The notes beneath the pieces were generated by a model, which did not search any database, had not been told where the DNA came from, and was given only the letters and a program-made list of their open reading frames with translations. Of a stretch of DNA of 64,000 nucleotides, positions 37,203 through 46,116 are shown in pieces (position 1 is the stretch's first letter; every line of letters begins with the position of its first letter). The DNA comes from an uncultured Pelagibacteraceae bacterium (GTDB taxonomy: Bacteria > Pseudomonadota > Alphaproteobacteria > Pelagibacterales > Pelagibacteraceae), in assembly GCA_902628275.1 (NCBI GenBank), contig CACOMI010000003.1, positions 62,001 through 126,000 on the forward strand, written 5' to 3'. The position numbers and the translations under genes were made by a program.

Positions 37203-38096
37203 ATGGATTTTCTTGTATTTCAATATCCAATGATAACAGTTCAAGCCTGTTTGGATGGAATTCTTTTAGGTGTTCTATTTGCATTAATTGCTTATGGAAT
37301 GGCACTTCAATGGGGTGTGATGAATATAATTAATATTGCACAAGGAGATCTTGTTATTTTGGGAGGATACATAGCATATTTTATGTATCTCTACGGTATT
37401 CATCCAGCATGGGGTGTGATTGTTGCACCAGTAATAATGTATTTTGTTGGTATAGCAATTTACAAACTCGTAATAAATAAAGTAGTAGATAGAGACTTAT
37501 TTATCTCAATCTTAGCAACATTTGGAATAAGTATTTTGTTCATGCAATTGATGAATTTTGCATTTGGAGCAGACGTTGTGCTTGCAAACTCTGGGTATGG
37601 AACAACTATGTTGTTTGATAGCAACGTTGTTTTACCTAATTCAAAAATATTTTCAGCATTCATAAGCATTTTATTTGCTGCTTGTTTAGTAATTTACATG
37701 AAAAAATCTAAGCTTGGCCGAGCTATTAGAGCTACAGCTCAAAATGCAAGAGCTGCTAAAATTTTAGGTGTTGATACAGAAAAAGTTTATGCAGCAACAT
37801 TCGGTATAAATGCTGCTCTTTGTGGTGTTGCTGGAGCATTAATTTCTATAACATTTACAATTCACCCTTATATGGGATTACCTTATACAATTCGATCATT
37901 TATGATCGTTATTGTTGCAGGTCTTGGAAATTTACCAGGTGTGGCAATGTCAGGCATGGGGTTAGGTGTATTTGAGGAATTCGCAGACTATATTTTAGGA
38001 ACAGAATTTAGAATTGGTTCTGTATTTTTACTTTTAGTATTAATTCTTGTTTATAGAAGATTCAAACTTTCAAGAAAAAGAGAGTACCTAAAATGA
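37203..38096 (+). CDS. HAAT-type ABC permease (LivH family)
   Basis: Membrane subunit of the importer with about eight helices. LivH features include GILLGVLFALIAYGMALQWG, MNIINIAQGDLVILGGYIAY and the C-terminal GLGNLPGVAMSGMGLGVFEE. The ATPase-contact loop reads GRAIRATAQNARAAKILGVD. The 297 residues match. It is overlapped by 4 nt by an unusual 60-codon gene placed before livM. Confidence 0.92.
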   Translation: MDFLVFQYPMITVQACLDGILLGVLFALIAYGMALQWGVMNIINIAQGDLVILGGYIAYFMYLYGIHPAWGVIVAPVIMYFVGIAIYKLVINKVVDRDLFISILATFGISILFMQLMNFAFGADVVLANSGYGTTMLFDSNVVLPNSKIFSAFISILFAACLVIYMKKSKLGRAIRATAQNARAAKILGVDTEKVYAATFGINAALCGVAGALISITFTIHPYMGLPYTIRSFMIVIVAGLGNLPGVAMSGMGLGVFEEFADYILGTEFRIGSVFLLLVLILVYRRFKLSRKREYLK

Positions 38097-38275
38097 AAAA
38101 AGTTAAAATTACAGATGATACTGGAAACATAATTAAAGTTGATATCAAAAAATTCAAAAAACATTTAGATGAGTATCATTTAAATGGATCAAGCGTACAT
38201 GAAGAAAATGGACATTATTTTACAGTTGATCAAAAATTTAGAGATAAAATAAACAGCTTATATGAACAAGAATAA
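38093..38275 (+). CDS. 60-aa soluble protein inserted between LivH and LivM genes
   Basis: Small charged protein, not recognised. It overlaps the livH-type stop by 4 nt (ATGA) and the livM-type start by 14 nt, so it is translated as part of the transporter operon. The sequence is hydrophilic with no membrane segment: KVKITDDTGNIIKVDIKKF, then HLDEYHLNGSSVHEENGHYF and a charged end. The DDTGNII...V pattern hints at a short beta-hairpin followed by a helix. The standard HAAT operon has no gene here. It could be an accessory or regulatory protein of the importer. Confidence 0.75.
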   Translation: MKKVKITDDTGNIIKVDIKKFKKHLDEYHLNGSSVHEENGHYFTVDQKFRDKINSLYEQE

Positions 38276-39314
38276 TTTAGTTTTATACTCTGGTATTTTG
38301 ATTTTTGGTTTAGCAGCCCCATTCCTCTTTCCAGCTTTTAAAGTTCAGTTATCTATACTTTGTGTATTAATTGTTCTTGCGACTACATGGAATATCCAAG
38401 GTGGTGAGATGGGATATAATTCATTTGGAAATATTTTGTTTTATGGTCTCGGAATGTATCTTTGTGCATCTGTTCAGGTTGGTATGTTTTTTCCATTAGC
38501 AGAATGGACAGAGAGCGGCGGTGAAAAAACATTTGTACATACACCAACCCAGTTTTTTCAAGGAATGGCTGTTGGTCTGGTCGTTGCCGCTATAGTTCCA
38601 ACTATTGTTGCTGGTTTAATAGGATATTCTATTCTAGGTCTAAGAGGACATTACTTTGCAATATGCACATTGGGCTTAGGTGTGGCAGCAGGTGAAATAT
38701 CTGGTGGTATAGAAATTATTGGAGCAGGTCAAGGTTTTACCACACCACCATTTCCAGACGTTGGTAGTTTAGAAGCTAGAGGAGAATTTTTTTATTTCTT
38801 AAGTTTCTTTACTTTAATTTTGACATTTATTGCAGTGCGTTCAATTTATTCTACGAGATTCAAATTAATACTTAATGCTATCAGAGATAATGAAGACAAA
38901 GCTGAGGCAATGGGTATTGAAACAATGAAATATAAAATTATTGGCTGGATGATCTCAGCTTTCTTTTGTGGATTGGCTGGTGGAATAATGGGTGGCCTAG
39001 TTGGTTACATTGACTCTACAGACGTTGCATTTGATGGAAGAGAGATGGGAGTATTCATGGTACTAATGGCAATACTTGGAGGTAAAGGAACTCTTTGGGG
39101 CCCAATTATTGGTGCAACTATATTTCACATTTTTAAAGAAGGCTTTTGGACATTCTTTTTGGGTTGGCAGTATGTTGCTCTAGGAGTTTTGATTGTTGTG
39201 ATTGTGATTTATTTCCCAGAAGGAATTATGGGATGGCTTAGAGAAAAATATCCAGAACGATTTGGTGAAGTAGTTGATGAAAAAGATCGTAAAGCACAGG
39301 TAGAACTTAAATGA
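38262..39314 (+). CDS. HAAT-type ABC permease (LivM family)
   Basis: Second membrane subunit. About ten hydrophobic helices carry the LivM pattern: TWNIQGGEMGYNSFGNILFYGLG, the central LRGHYFAICTLGLGVAAGEI, and the contact loop FKLILNAIRDNEDKAEAMGI followed by GLAGGIMGGLVGY. The 350 residues are normal. It overlaps the 60-codon gene by 14 nt and the LivG gene by 4 nt. Confidence 0.92.
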   Translation: MNKNNLVLYSGILIFGLAAPFLFPAFKVQLSILCVLIVLATTWNIQGGEMGYNSFGNILFYGLGMYLCASVQVGMFFPLAEWTESGGEKTFVHTPTQFFQGMAVGLVVAAIVPTIVAGLIGYSILGLRGHYFAICTLGLGVAAGEISGGIEIIGAGQGFTTPPFPDVGSLEARGEFFYFLSFFTLILTFIAVRSIYSTRFKLILNAIRDNEDKAEAMGIETMKYKIIGWMISAFFCGLAGGIMGGLVGYIDSTDVAFDGREMGVFMVLMAILGGKGTLWGPIIGATIFHIFKEGFWTFFLGWQYVALGVLIVVIVIYFPEGIMGWLREKYPERFGEVVDEKDRKAQVELK

Positions 39315-40051
39315 GTATTTTAGAAGTTAGTAACGTTAGTAAATCGTTTGGTGGTGTTAAAGCTAACGTTGATATTTCAATGAATGTAGAAAAGGGTAAG
39401 ATAGTTGGATTAATTGGACCAAATGGTTCAGGAAAAACTACATTATTTAATTCGATTGTAGGGACTTACCCAATAGATAATGGATCCATAAAATTTAATG
39501 GAAAAGAAGTTTCTGAGTTACCAGTCCCTGTAATTGCTAAGTTAGGTTTATTGAGAACTTTTCAGCAAACAAGAATTTATGGAAAGCTTAATTGTATAGA
39601 AAATATGCTTATTAGTCATAAAGGTAGTGACGCAGATTTAATGAAAATATTTTCAAAAATTCCACAAGAATTAACAGACAAAGCTGAAAATTTATTAAAT
39701 TTTGTAGGGTTATTTCAAAAAAGAAAGCTTAGAGCAGGAGATCTGTCTTTTGGTCAGCAAAAATTACTAGAGCTTGCTATGGCATTAATGAATGAACCAG
39801 AGATGTTATTACTAGATGAGCCCACAGCTGGAATTAATCCGACACTGATAAATGGTATTATTGATAGATTAATTAAAGTTAACCAGGATTTTGGAATTAC
39901 TCTTTTGGTTATTGAACACAATATGAGAGTGATTATGCAATTAGCAGAAAATATTTTTTGTTTAGCACATGGAAAAATGTTAGCTAATGGTACACCTGAG
40001 GAAATTAAGAATGACAAGCGTGTTATCGATGCATATTTGGGGGCACAATAA
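39311..40051 (+). CDS. HAAT-type ABC ATPase (LivG family)
   Basis: Cytoplasmic ATPase subunit. Walker A GPNGSGKTT, Q-loop LLRTFQQTRIYG, signature LSFGQQKLLELAMAL and Walker B MLLLDEPTAGINP are in order, with the LivG-type C-terminus (DAYLGAQ). The 246 residues are typical. It overlaps the LivM gene by 4 nt and the LivF gene by 1 nt. Confidence 0.94.
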   Translation: MSILEVSNVSKSFGGVKANVDISMNVEKGKIVGLIGPNGSGKTTLFNSIVGTYPIDNGSIKFNGKEVSELPVPVIAKLGLLRTFQQTRIYGKLNCIENMLISHKGSDADLMKIFSKIPQELTDKAENLLNFVGLFQKRKLRAGDLSFGQQKLLELAMALMNEPEMLLLDEPTAGINPTLINGIIDRLIKVNQDFGITLLVIEHNMRVIMQLAENIFCLAHGKMLANGTPEEIKNDKRVIDAYLGAQ

Positions 40052-40836
40052 TGGCAAACCAATACGAAGTTTTAGGTAAGGCTCCAACTGCAGACGATTT
40101 AAAAAAATTATCTCCTAATGAAATTCATTTAACAATTAAAAATTTAAATGCGGGTTATGGTAAAATGGAAATTCTGCATAATTTTGATTTATTTGTAAAT
40201 AAAGCACAATCATTATGTTTGATTGGTCCAAATGGTGCTGGAAAGTCCACTATTCTTCACTCAATATATGGTTTTACAAATATTTTTTCTGGTCAAATTG
40301 AACTTGAGGGAAAAGAAATAACAAATCTTACACCTGCTGAAAAATTAAAGTCTGTTGGCATAGCTTATATATTGCAGGATAACTCTGTATTTCCAGATAT
40401 GACAGTAGAAGAAAATTTATTAATGGGAGGATATATAAAAGAAAAAACAGATGAGTCATTTGAAGAGGCTGAAAGAATTTTTGAAAAGTATGAAAGGCTA
40501 AGAAATAGAAGAAACCAACCCGCAAAAGTTTTATCTGGTGGGGAGAGAAGACTTTTAGAGATATCAAGAGCCTTAGTAATGAAACCTTCAGTGCTTTTAG
40601 TTGATGAGCCTTCAATAGGACTTGAACCCAGATATATTGAAATGGTTTTTGAAATATTAAGAGATCTTCAAGAGAACGAAAAAAAAACAATTATACTTGT
40701 AGAGCAAAATGCAAAAAAAGGTTTAGAGTTTGCTGACATTGGATACGTTTTAGTATCAGGTCAAACTGCAATAGCTGGAAAAGGTGATGATTTACTTAAA
40801 AACCCTGATGTTGGAAGACTGTTTCTTGGTGGTTAA
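40051..40836 (+). CDS. HAAT-type ABC ATPase (LivF family)
   Basis: Second ATPase of the importer. Walker A GPNGAGKST, signature LSGGERRLLEISRAL, Walker B VLLVDEPSIGLEP and the end RLFLGG identify LivF. It carries an N-terminal extension of roughly 25 residues (QYEVLGKAPTADDLKKLSPN) before the first strand; I see no second good start that would remove it. It shares one base with the gene on each side, including azlC. Confidence 0.93.
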   Translation: MANQYEVLGKAPTADDLKKLSPNEIHLTIKNLNAGYGKMEILHNFDLFVNKAQSLCLIGPNGAGKSTILHSIYGFTNIFSGQIELEGKEITNLTPAEKLKSVGIAYILQDNSVFPDMTVEENLLMGGYIKEKTDESFEEAERIFEKYERLRNRRNQPAKVLSGGERRLLEISRALVMKPSVLLVDEPSIGLEPRYIEMVFEILRDLQENEKKTIILVEQNAKKGLEFADIGYVLVSGQTAIAGKGDDLLKNPDVGRLFLGG

Positions 40837-41540
40837 TGGTCAGCAAAAAATATTATTTTAAAGGATACAGGTCTATCCTTACTCATGATAGTCCAGCAAT
40901 TGCTCTTACCTGTTGTTTCATTGCAATTGGAGCACTTTTTAAAAATCTAGGTTTTAATATTCAAGAAAGTATCTTTTCTACAGTTTTAACATACGCTTTG
41001 CCTGGCTCTTTAGTTATGGCTGAGTCTATGTTGATAGGTGCTTCTCTATTAAATATTTTTTTAGCTGTTTGGTTTGTTAATGCTCGACTATACCCTATGG
41101 CTGTATCTTTGTTTCCTTTAATGATGCATAAAAGCCAACCTAAGTGGAAATATTACTTCTCTTGTCACTTTATTGCAGTTTCTGCTTGGTTAATAATGAA
41201 AAGTAATTATAAAAAAATACCAAAAGAGTACAGGATTGATTATTGGATTGGAATAGGTAGTGCCACTGTAAGCGTATCTGTAATCGGTACATTTATTGGA
41301 TTTTCTTTTTCTGAATATTTGAACAAAGATATGATGATGGGCTTAGCAATTCTTAATCCAGTTTACTTTCTATGTATGATGGTTGGAGCCGCAAAAACTA
41401 TTCAAATTACTTTGTCAGTTGTACTAGGTTTAATTTTAGGTCCAATTATTTATTTATTATCGCCTGAATGGTCAATTTTATTAGCAGGCATTATAGGCGG
41501 GACCGTCGCTTATTTGTTAGGAGAATATAATGTCAGCTAA
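40836..41540 (+). CDS. azlC: AzlC-family branched-chain amino-acid exporter, large subunit
   Basis: Membrane protein of the AzlC/YgaZ family that with AzlD exports branched-chain amino acids. The family's ALTCCFIAIGALFKNLGFN and AESMLIGASLLNIFLAVWFVNARLYPMAVSLFP match, and about seven helices are evident. The 234 residues fit. It is translationally linked to the LivF gene (1-nt overlap) and to azlD (11-nt overlap), so an exporter pair is produced together with an importer of the same substrate class. Confidence 0.88.
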   Translation: MVSKKYYFKGYRSILTHDSPAIALTCCFIAIGALFKNLGFNIQESIFSTVLTYALPGSLVMAESMLIGASLLNIFLAVWFVNARLYPMAVSLFPLMMHKSQPKWKYYFSCHFIAVSAWLIMKSNYKKIPKEYRIDYWIGIGSATVSVSVIGTFIGFSFSEYLNKDMMMGLAILNPVYFLCMMVGAAKTIQITLSVVLGLILGPIIYLLSPEWSILLAGIIGGTVAYLLGEYNVS

Positions 41541-41853
41541 TATCGTTTATGCAATTTTAGTTACATCTTTAGCAACTTTTTTATCAAGATTCTTAGGCGC
41601 TGTTACATCTCAAGGTATAAAAGAAACATCTAAATTATTTAAATGGTTTAATTGTTTAGCTTATGCGACTTTGGCAGCATTAATTGCGAGAACCATAATT
41701 TTTCCTGCTGGTATTTTAATGGACGCAAGCTATTCAAGCAGGTTATCAGTGGTTTTATTATCTGTATTTGTATTTTTTATTTCAAAGAAAAATTTTGTCT
41801 ATCCAACTATTTTCTCAGCTATTTGTATGGCAGTTATAAATAATTACATTTAA
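41530..41853 (+). CDS. azlD: AzlD-family transporter small subunit
   Basis: A 107-residue membrane protein with three to four helices and the AzlD signature of a serine/threonine-rich first helix followed by a basic loop (LSRFLGAVTSQGIKETSKLFK) and FNCLAYATLAALIAR. It overlaps azlC by 11 nt. It completes the AzlCD exporter and ends the operon; 40 nt separate it from glaH. Confidence 0.88.
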   Translation: MSANIVYAILVTSLATFLSRFLGAVTSQGIKETSKLFKWFNCLAYATLAALIARTIIFPAGILMDASYSSRLSVVLLSVFVFFISKKNFVYPTIFSAICMAVINNYI

Positions 41854-41893
41854 TTAAAATTGATTTATAGAATAATGTAAAATAAAATTTAGT

Positions 41894-42805
41894 ATGCAAA
41901 ATATTAAAGGAATAGAAATAGCTAAACACGATAAATCAAATAGGATTATCAAAATAAGTTTAGAAAATGAAATTATTGATAAATTAATCTTTCCTTTTAA
42001 TAAATTCGATTTAACAGCATTAGAGCTAAGACCGTTCACAAGATTTACTATAGCAAAAAGCTTAGATGATTTAACAAATAATAAATTAAGTGAATTGATG
42101 AATTCGATTATAAGAGATAGATCGACTGGATGTTTTATGATTGGCCCTAAAAATATAACTTCTAAGATTAATGATACTTTCTTAGTAAAACTTTCAACTG
42201 CAATTGCTCATTTAATTGGTGTACCTAATCATGATGCTATGACAGGAAAATATTATGCAAGGTTTCAAGTAAAACATGAGGACAGTAGTGACTCTTATTT
42301 AAGAAAGGCTTATAGAAATATGGATCTTCATACAGATGGAACGTATGTTAAAGAAGTTACAGACTGGTTAATTATGACAAAAATTGATGAACAAAATGTG
42401 GAAGGTGGAGAAACAGCAATGTTACACCTTGATGACTGGGAACATTGTGATGATTTATATGAAGATCCTGTGGGAAAGCAAAATTTTTTATGGGGATCGC
42501 CTAAAAGTAAAAATATTGATTATAAAGTTGAGCATCCAGTTTTTTCAAGTGATAAAGAAGGAAGGCCAACAATATCTTACATTGACCAATTCCCTGAACC
42601 ACAAAATATGGAGCAAGGTAATTTTTTACAGAGATTATCAGATGGTTTAGAGGAGAGTAAAAAAAAAATTGTTACTAAATTACCAGTCGGCTATTCTGTA
42701 ATCGCCAATAATTATTTTTGGCTTCATGGTAGAAAACCTTTTAAAGAAAATATTGAATTAAGTAGAGAATTACTAAGAATTAGAGGTTCTTTTTTTGTTA
42801 ATTAA
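41894..42805 (+). CDS. glaH: Glutarate 2-hydroxylase (CsiD/GlaH family), Fe(II)/2-oxoglutarate-dependent
   Basis: Converts glutarate to L-2-hydroxyglutarate with 2-oxoglutarate and O2, a step of lysine catabolism through 5-aminovalerate. The protein matches E. coli CsiD along its length: LSTAIAHLIGVPNHDAMTG, KYYARFQVKHEDSSDSYLR, TDWLIMTKIDEQNVEGGE, YIDQFPEP and the C-terminal RELLRIRGSFF. The iron facial triad is His146/Asp148 (DLHTDGTYV) and His278 (WLHGRKPF). At 303 residues it is slightly shorter than CsiD. No LhgO or gabTD homologue lies beside it here; it sits between two HAAT importers, which may bring in a C5 substrate. Confidence 0.88.
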   Translation: MQNIKGIEIAKHDKSNRIIKISLENEIIDKLIFPFNKFDLTALELRPFTRFTIAKSLDDLTNNKLSELMNSIIRDRSTGCFMIGPKNITSKINDTFLVKLSTAIAHLIGVPNHDAMTGKYYARFQVKHEDSSDSYLRKAYRNMDLHTDGTYVKEVTDWLIMTKIDEQNVEGGETAMLHLDDWEHCDDLYEDPVGKQNFLWGSPKSKNIDYKVEHPVFSSDKEGRPTISYIDQFPEPQNMEQGNFLQRLSDGLEESKKKIVTKLPVGYSVIANNYFWLHGRKPFKENIELSRELLRIRGSFFVN

Positions 42806-42837
42806 TTAAATAATATCAATATAAAGTAACCAAACTT

Positions 42838-43605
42838 ATGAAATTAGGATTTATTGGTACTGGGAAAATAGCATCTTCTGTAATAACTGGAATATGTAAA
42901 TCTAAAATTAAATTTAATAAGATTTTAGTTTCAGCAAGAAATAAAACAGTAGCCCAAAATCTAAATAAAAAATTTAAAAAAGTAATTATTGCTAAAAATA
43001 ATCAGCAAATTGTAGATGACTGTAATTGGGTGTTTCTCTCAGTAACCCCAAGTGTTGGAGAAAAAATAATCAAAAATTTAAAATTCAAATCTCATCAAAC
43101 TATTATTAGTTTTATCTCTACTATAACTTTGGCTAGATTAAAAAAGGATATTAAAGTTAGAGCACAGATCGTTAGAGCTATTCCATTACCTCCAATATCA
43201 TTAAAAAAAGGCCCTGTTCCTATTTGTCCACCAAATAGAAAAGTAAAGGAATTTTTTAATCATCTTGGAACAACAGTAGAAATCAAAAACGAAAAATCCT
43301 CTATAAATTTCTGGTCTACCTCAGGCATGATGGCTCCTTTTTATGAGTTATTAAGAGTTATGACAGATTGGTTAGTAAAACGTGGAGTAAAAAGAGATAA
43401 TGCACAAAAATATATAACCTCTTTATTTTTAGCTTTATCTGAGGATGCTGTAGTCAATTCAAAATTAAATTTAAAACATTTGGTAAAAGAATCTCAAACA
43501 CCAAAAGGATTAAATGAACAAGGAGTAAGAGAGCTCACAAAAGCAAAATTTTACAAGTCAATCGAAAAAACATTAAACAGTATCCATAAAAGATTAAGCA
43601 AATAA
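42838..43605 (+). CDS. Pyrroline-5-carboxylate reductase-like protein
   Basis: NAD(P)H-dependent reductase of the ProC family. Dinucleotide-binding LGFIGTGKIASSVITGI begins the protein. VFLSVTPSVGEKII and the RAIPLPPISLKKGP segment follow, with a helical dimerisation region containing GMMAPFYELLRVMTDW and QTPKGLNEQG at the end. Several usual ProC landmarks are altered (the SGPAY and PGGTT blocks read SGMMAP and TPKGLN), and the 255 residues are slightly short. It may reduce a different cyclic imine. It ends 5 nt before the second importer's LivG gene. Confidence 0.75.
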   Translation: MKLGFIGTGKIASSVITGICKSKIKFNKILVSARNKTVAQNLNKKFKKVIIAKNNQQIVDDCNWVFLSVTPSVGEKIIKNLKFKSHQTIISFISTITLARLKKDIKVRAQIVRAIPLPPISLKKGPVPICPPNRKVKEFFNHLGTTVEIKNEKSSINFWSTSGMMAPFYELLRVMTDWLVKRGVKRDNAQKYITSLFLALSEDAVVNSKLNLKHLVKESQTPKGLNEQGVRELTKAKFYKSIEKTLNSIHKRLSK

Positions 43606-43610
43606 TTTAA

Positions 43611-44399
43611 ATGTCAGATAATATTTTAGAAATTAATGAATTATCAAAATATTTTGGAGGGTTAGCTGCAGTTTCAGACTGTTCATTAAAAGTTAAGAGA
43701 GGCACCATTACAGGGATTATAGGTCCAAACGGATCTGGAAAAACTACTTTGTTTAATTTAATAGCTGGAAATTTAAAGTCTTCATCAGGAGATGTAATTT
43801 TTAATGAAGAAAATATTACGGATATCCCAGCTCATGAATTATTTGGAAAAGGGTTATTAAGAACTTTTCAAATAGCTCACGAATTTTCAAATTTATCAGT
43901 ATTAGAAAATTTAATGATGGTTCCAGCTAATCAAACTGGTGAAACTTTATTAAATGCTTTTATTAAACCAAGCATAGTTAAAAAAGAAGAAGAGCAGATT
44001 AGGGTTAAAGCTTATGAGGTGGTTGAATTTTTAAACCTTAAACATTTAGCTAACGAAAGGGCTGGAAACTTATCTGGGGGGCAAAAAAAATTATTAGAAC
44101 TTGGTAGAACAATGATGGTTGATGCAAAACTTGTACTTTTAGATGAGGTGGGAGCAGGAGTTAACAGAACATTACTTAAAGACTTAGGTACAGCCATTTT
44201 AAAATTAAATAAAGAAAAGAATTATACTTTTTGTATGATTGAACATGACATGGATTTTATTAGTAGAATGTGTGATCCTGTTATTGTTATGGCAGAAGGA
44301 TCAGTTTTATTTGAAGGAACTTCAGACGAAGTTAAAAAAAATGAAAAAGTTATAGAAAGTTATTTAGGTAGATCTAATGTTACGGGAGATAAAGCGTAA
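43611..44399 (+). CDS. HAAT-type ABC ATPase (LivG family), second system
   Basis: ATPase of the second importer. Walker A GPNGSGKTT, Q-loop LLRTFQIAHEFSN and signature LSGGQKKLLELGR are normal. Walker B reads LVLLDEVGAGVNR, with Val replacing the usual Pro or Ala after DE. The 262 residues fit. It leads livG-livF-livH-livM with 1-4 nt overlaps, a reversed order relative to the first system (LivH first). The upstream ProC-like gene is only 5 nt away. Confidence 0.93.
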   Translation: MSDNILEINELSKYFGGLAAVSDCSLKVKRGTITGIIGPNGSGKTTLFNLIAGNLKSSSGDVIFNEENITDIPAHELFGKGLLRTFQIAHEFSNLSVLENLMMVPANQTGETLLNAFIKPSIVKKEEEQIRVKAYEVVEFLNLKHLANERAGNLSGGQKKLLELGRTMMVDAKLVLLDEVGAGVNRTLLKDLGTAILKLNKEKNYTFCMIEHDMDFISRMCDPVIVMAEGSVLFEGTSDEVKKNEKVIESYLGRSNVTGDKA

Positions 44400-45106
44400 T
44401 GGCTTTTTTTGAGGGAACACAAATGACAGCAGGTTATGGAGATGGTCCTGATATTATTAGCTCATGTAGCATAAGCGCAAATAGAGGAGAGATCGTTGCA
44501 ATTTTAGGTCCTAATGGAGCGGGAAAATCTACCGCAATGAAAGCAATGTTAGGGCTTTTAAATTTAAAGTCCGGAAGTGTAACTCTTGATGGAGAGGATA
44601 TTTCTAAAATTTCACCACAAGACAGAGTGAAACAAGGTATTTCATTTGTACCTCAAACAAGAAATGTATTTGCAGAGCTTACAGTTAAAGAAAATTTAGA
44701 AATTGGAGGCTTTTTAAGAGAAGACGGCTTAGATCAAATGATAGAAAATATATACAATTTATTTCCTATATTAAGTGAAAAAAAATCACAAATAGTTGGA
44801 CAATTATCTGGTGGTCAAAGGCAACAAGTAGCTCTTGGTAGAGCATTAATGAGCGAACCATCTGTTTTAATGTTAGATGAACCAACTGCCGGTGTTTCGC
44901 CGATTGTGATGGATGAACTATTTGAACATATTATAAAGGTTAAAAAGACAAATGTTGCAATAATCATGGTAGAACAAAACGCCAAACAAGCTTTAAGTAT
45001 ATCAGATAGAGGGTACGTTTTAGTAACAGGACAAAATAAATTTGAAGGATCGGGTGAAGAATTGCTTAATGATCCAGAGGTAAGACGGTCTTTTTTAGGA
45101 GGATAA
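44399..45106 (+). CDS. HAAT-type ABC ATPase (LivF family), second system
   Basis: Second ATPase subunit of this importer: Walker A GPNGAGKST, FVPQTRNVFAELTVKENLE, signature LSGGQRQQVALGRAL, Walker B VLMLDEPTAGVSP and the LivF-type end RRSFLGG. The 235 residues are standard. It overlaps its neighbours by 1 nt on each side. Confidence 0.94.
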   Translation: MAFFEGTQMTAGYGDGPDIISSCSISANRGEIVAILGPNGAGKSTAMKAMLGLLNLKSGSVTLDGEDISKISPQDRVKQGISFVPQTRNVFAELTVKENLEIGGFLREDGLDQMIENIYNLFPILSEKKSQIVGQLSGGQRQQVALGRALMSEPSVLMLDEPTAGVSPIVMDELFEHIIKVKKTNVAIIMVEQNAKQALSISDRGYVLVTGQNKFEGSGEELLNDPEVRRSFLGG

Positions 45107-46116
45107 TGGATTTTATAAATGCAATAGTTGTTTTAACAAATTTTACAATAATACCAGCCTTAGCTTACGGATCTCAGTTAGCATTAGGTGCAATTTTTGT
45201 AACTTTAATTTATGCAGTTTTGAGATTTGCAAATTTTGCTACTGGAGACATGATGTCGTTTGGAACTATGTTTGCAGTTTTATTAACATATTATTTCCAA
45301 TCAATTGGTTTAGGTCTTGGTTTTTTACCCACAGCACTTTTGACAATTCCTTTCGCTATCATAATGATGATTTTATATATGTTGTTAATTGATAAATTTG
45401 TTTTTAGCTATTATAGAATAAAAAAAAGTCCCCCGGTTCAGTTCGCAATGGTAAGCGTTGGTGTAATGTTTGTTACTCAAGCAATTATAAGAATTATTAT
45501 AGGTCCATCCGATAGAAGATTTTTAGATGGGGAAAAATTTATTTTAAAAGCAACAGAATTTAAAGAAATGACTGGATTAAATGAAGGTCTGACACTTAAA
45601 TCAACCCAAGCAATAACAATTGTTGTAACTCTCATAATAGTTTCAATAATGTTTTGGTTTCTTAATAAAACAAAAACTGGGACCAGTATGCGAGCTTATT
45701 CAGATAATGAGGATTTGGCTTTACTTTCAGGTATTGATCCAAAAAGAGTTGTTTTGATAACTTGGGTAATTGCTGGAGTTTTGGCTACTGTTGGTGGTAT
45801 TTTATACGGTTTGGATAAAAGTTACCGACCATTTGTATACTTTAACAACATGTTACCTATATTTGCAGCCGCAATAGTTGGAGGAATTGGAAATCCTTTT
45901 GGTGCCTTTCTTGGTGGCTATGTAATAGCTTTTGCAGAAATACTTATAACATATGCTTATAAAAGATTTATTGCCTACTTGGTGCCCGAAAGCATGGAAC
46001 CAGACTCCCTCATGCAGTTATTATCTACTGATTATAAATTTGCGGTCTCATTTTCAATTTTAGTAATAGTCTTATTGATAAGACCTTCTGGAATATTTAA
46101 AGGAAAAACAATATGA
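45106..46116 (+). CDS. HAAT-type ABC permease (LivH family), second system
   Basis: Membrane subunit with about eight helices, the LivH start YGSQLALGAIFVTLIYAVLR followed by FANFATGDMMSFGTM, and a contact loop GTSMRAYSDNEDLALLSGID followed by a helix and GGIGNPFGAFLGGY. At 336 residues it is longer than the first system's LivH, with an extra loop near residues 135-170. It shares 1 nt with LivF and 4 nt with LivM. Confidence 0.92.
   Translation: MDFINAIVVLTNFTIIPALAYGSQLALGAIFVTLIYAVLRFANFATGDMMSFGTMFAVLLTYYFQSIGLGLGFLPTALLTIPFAIIMMILYMLLIDKFVFSYYRIKKSPPVQFAMVSVGVMFVTQAIIRIIIGPSDRRFLDGEKFILKATEFKEMTGLNEGLTLKSTQAITIVVTLIIVSIMFWFLNKTKTGTSMRAYSDNEDLALLSGIDPKRVVLITWVIAGVLATVGGILYGLDKSYRPFVYFNNMLPIFAAAIVGGIGNPFGAFLGGYVIAFAEILITYAYKRFIAYLVPESMEPDSLMQLLSTDYKFAVSFSILVIVLLIRPSGIFKGKTI

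Noticed and set aside
41894-42805. Gamma-butyrobetaine hydroxylase or generic TauD call for the CsiD-like protein
   Set aside because: Block-by-block agreement with CsiD (KYYARFQVK, LHTDGTYV, KIDEQNVEGGE) is much stronger.
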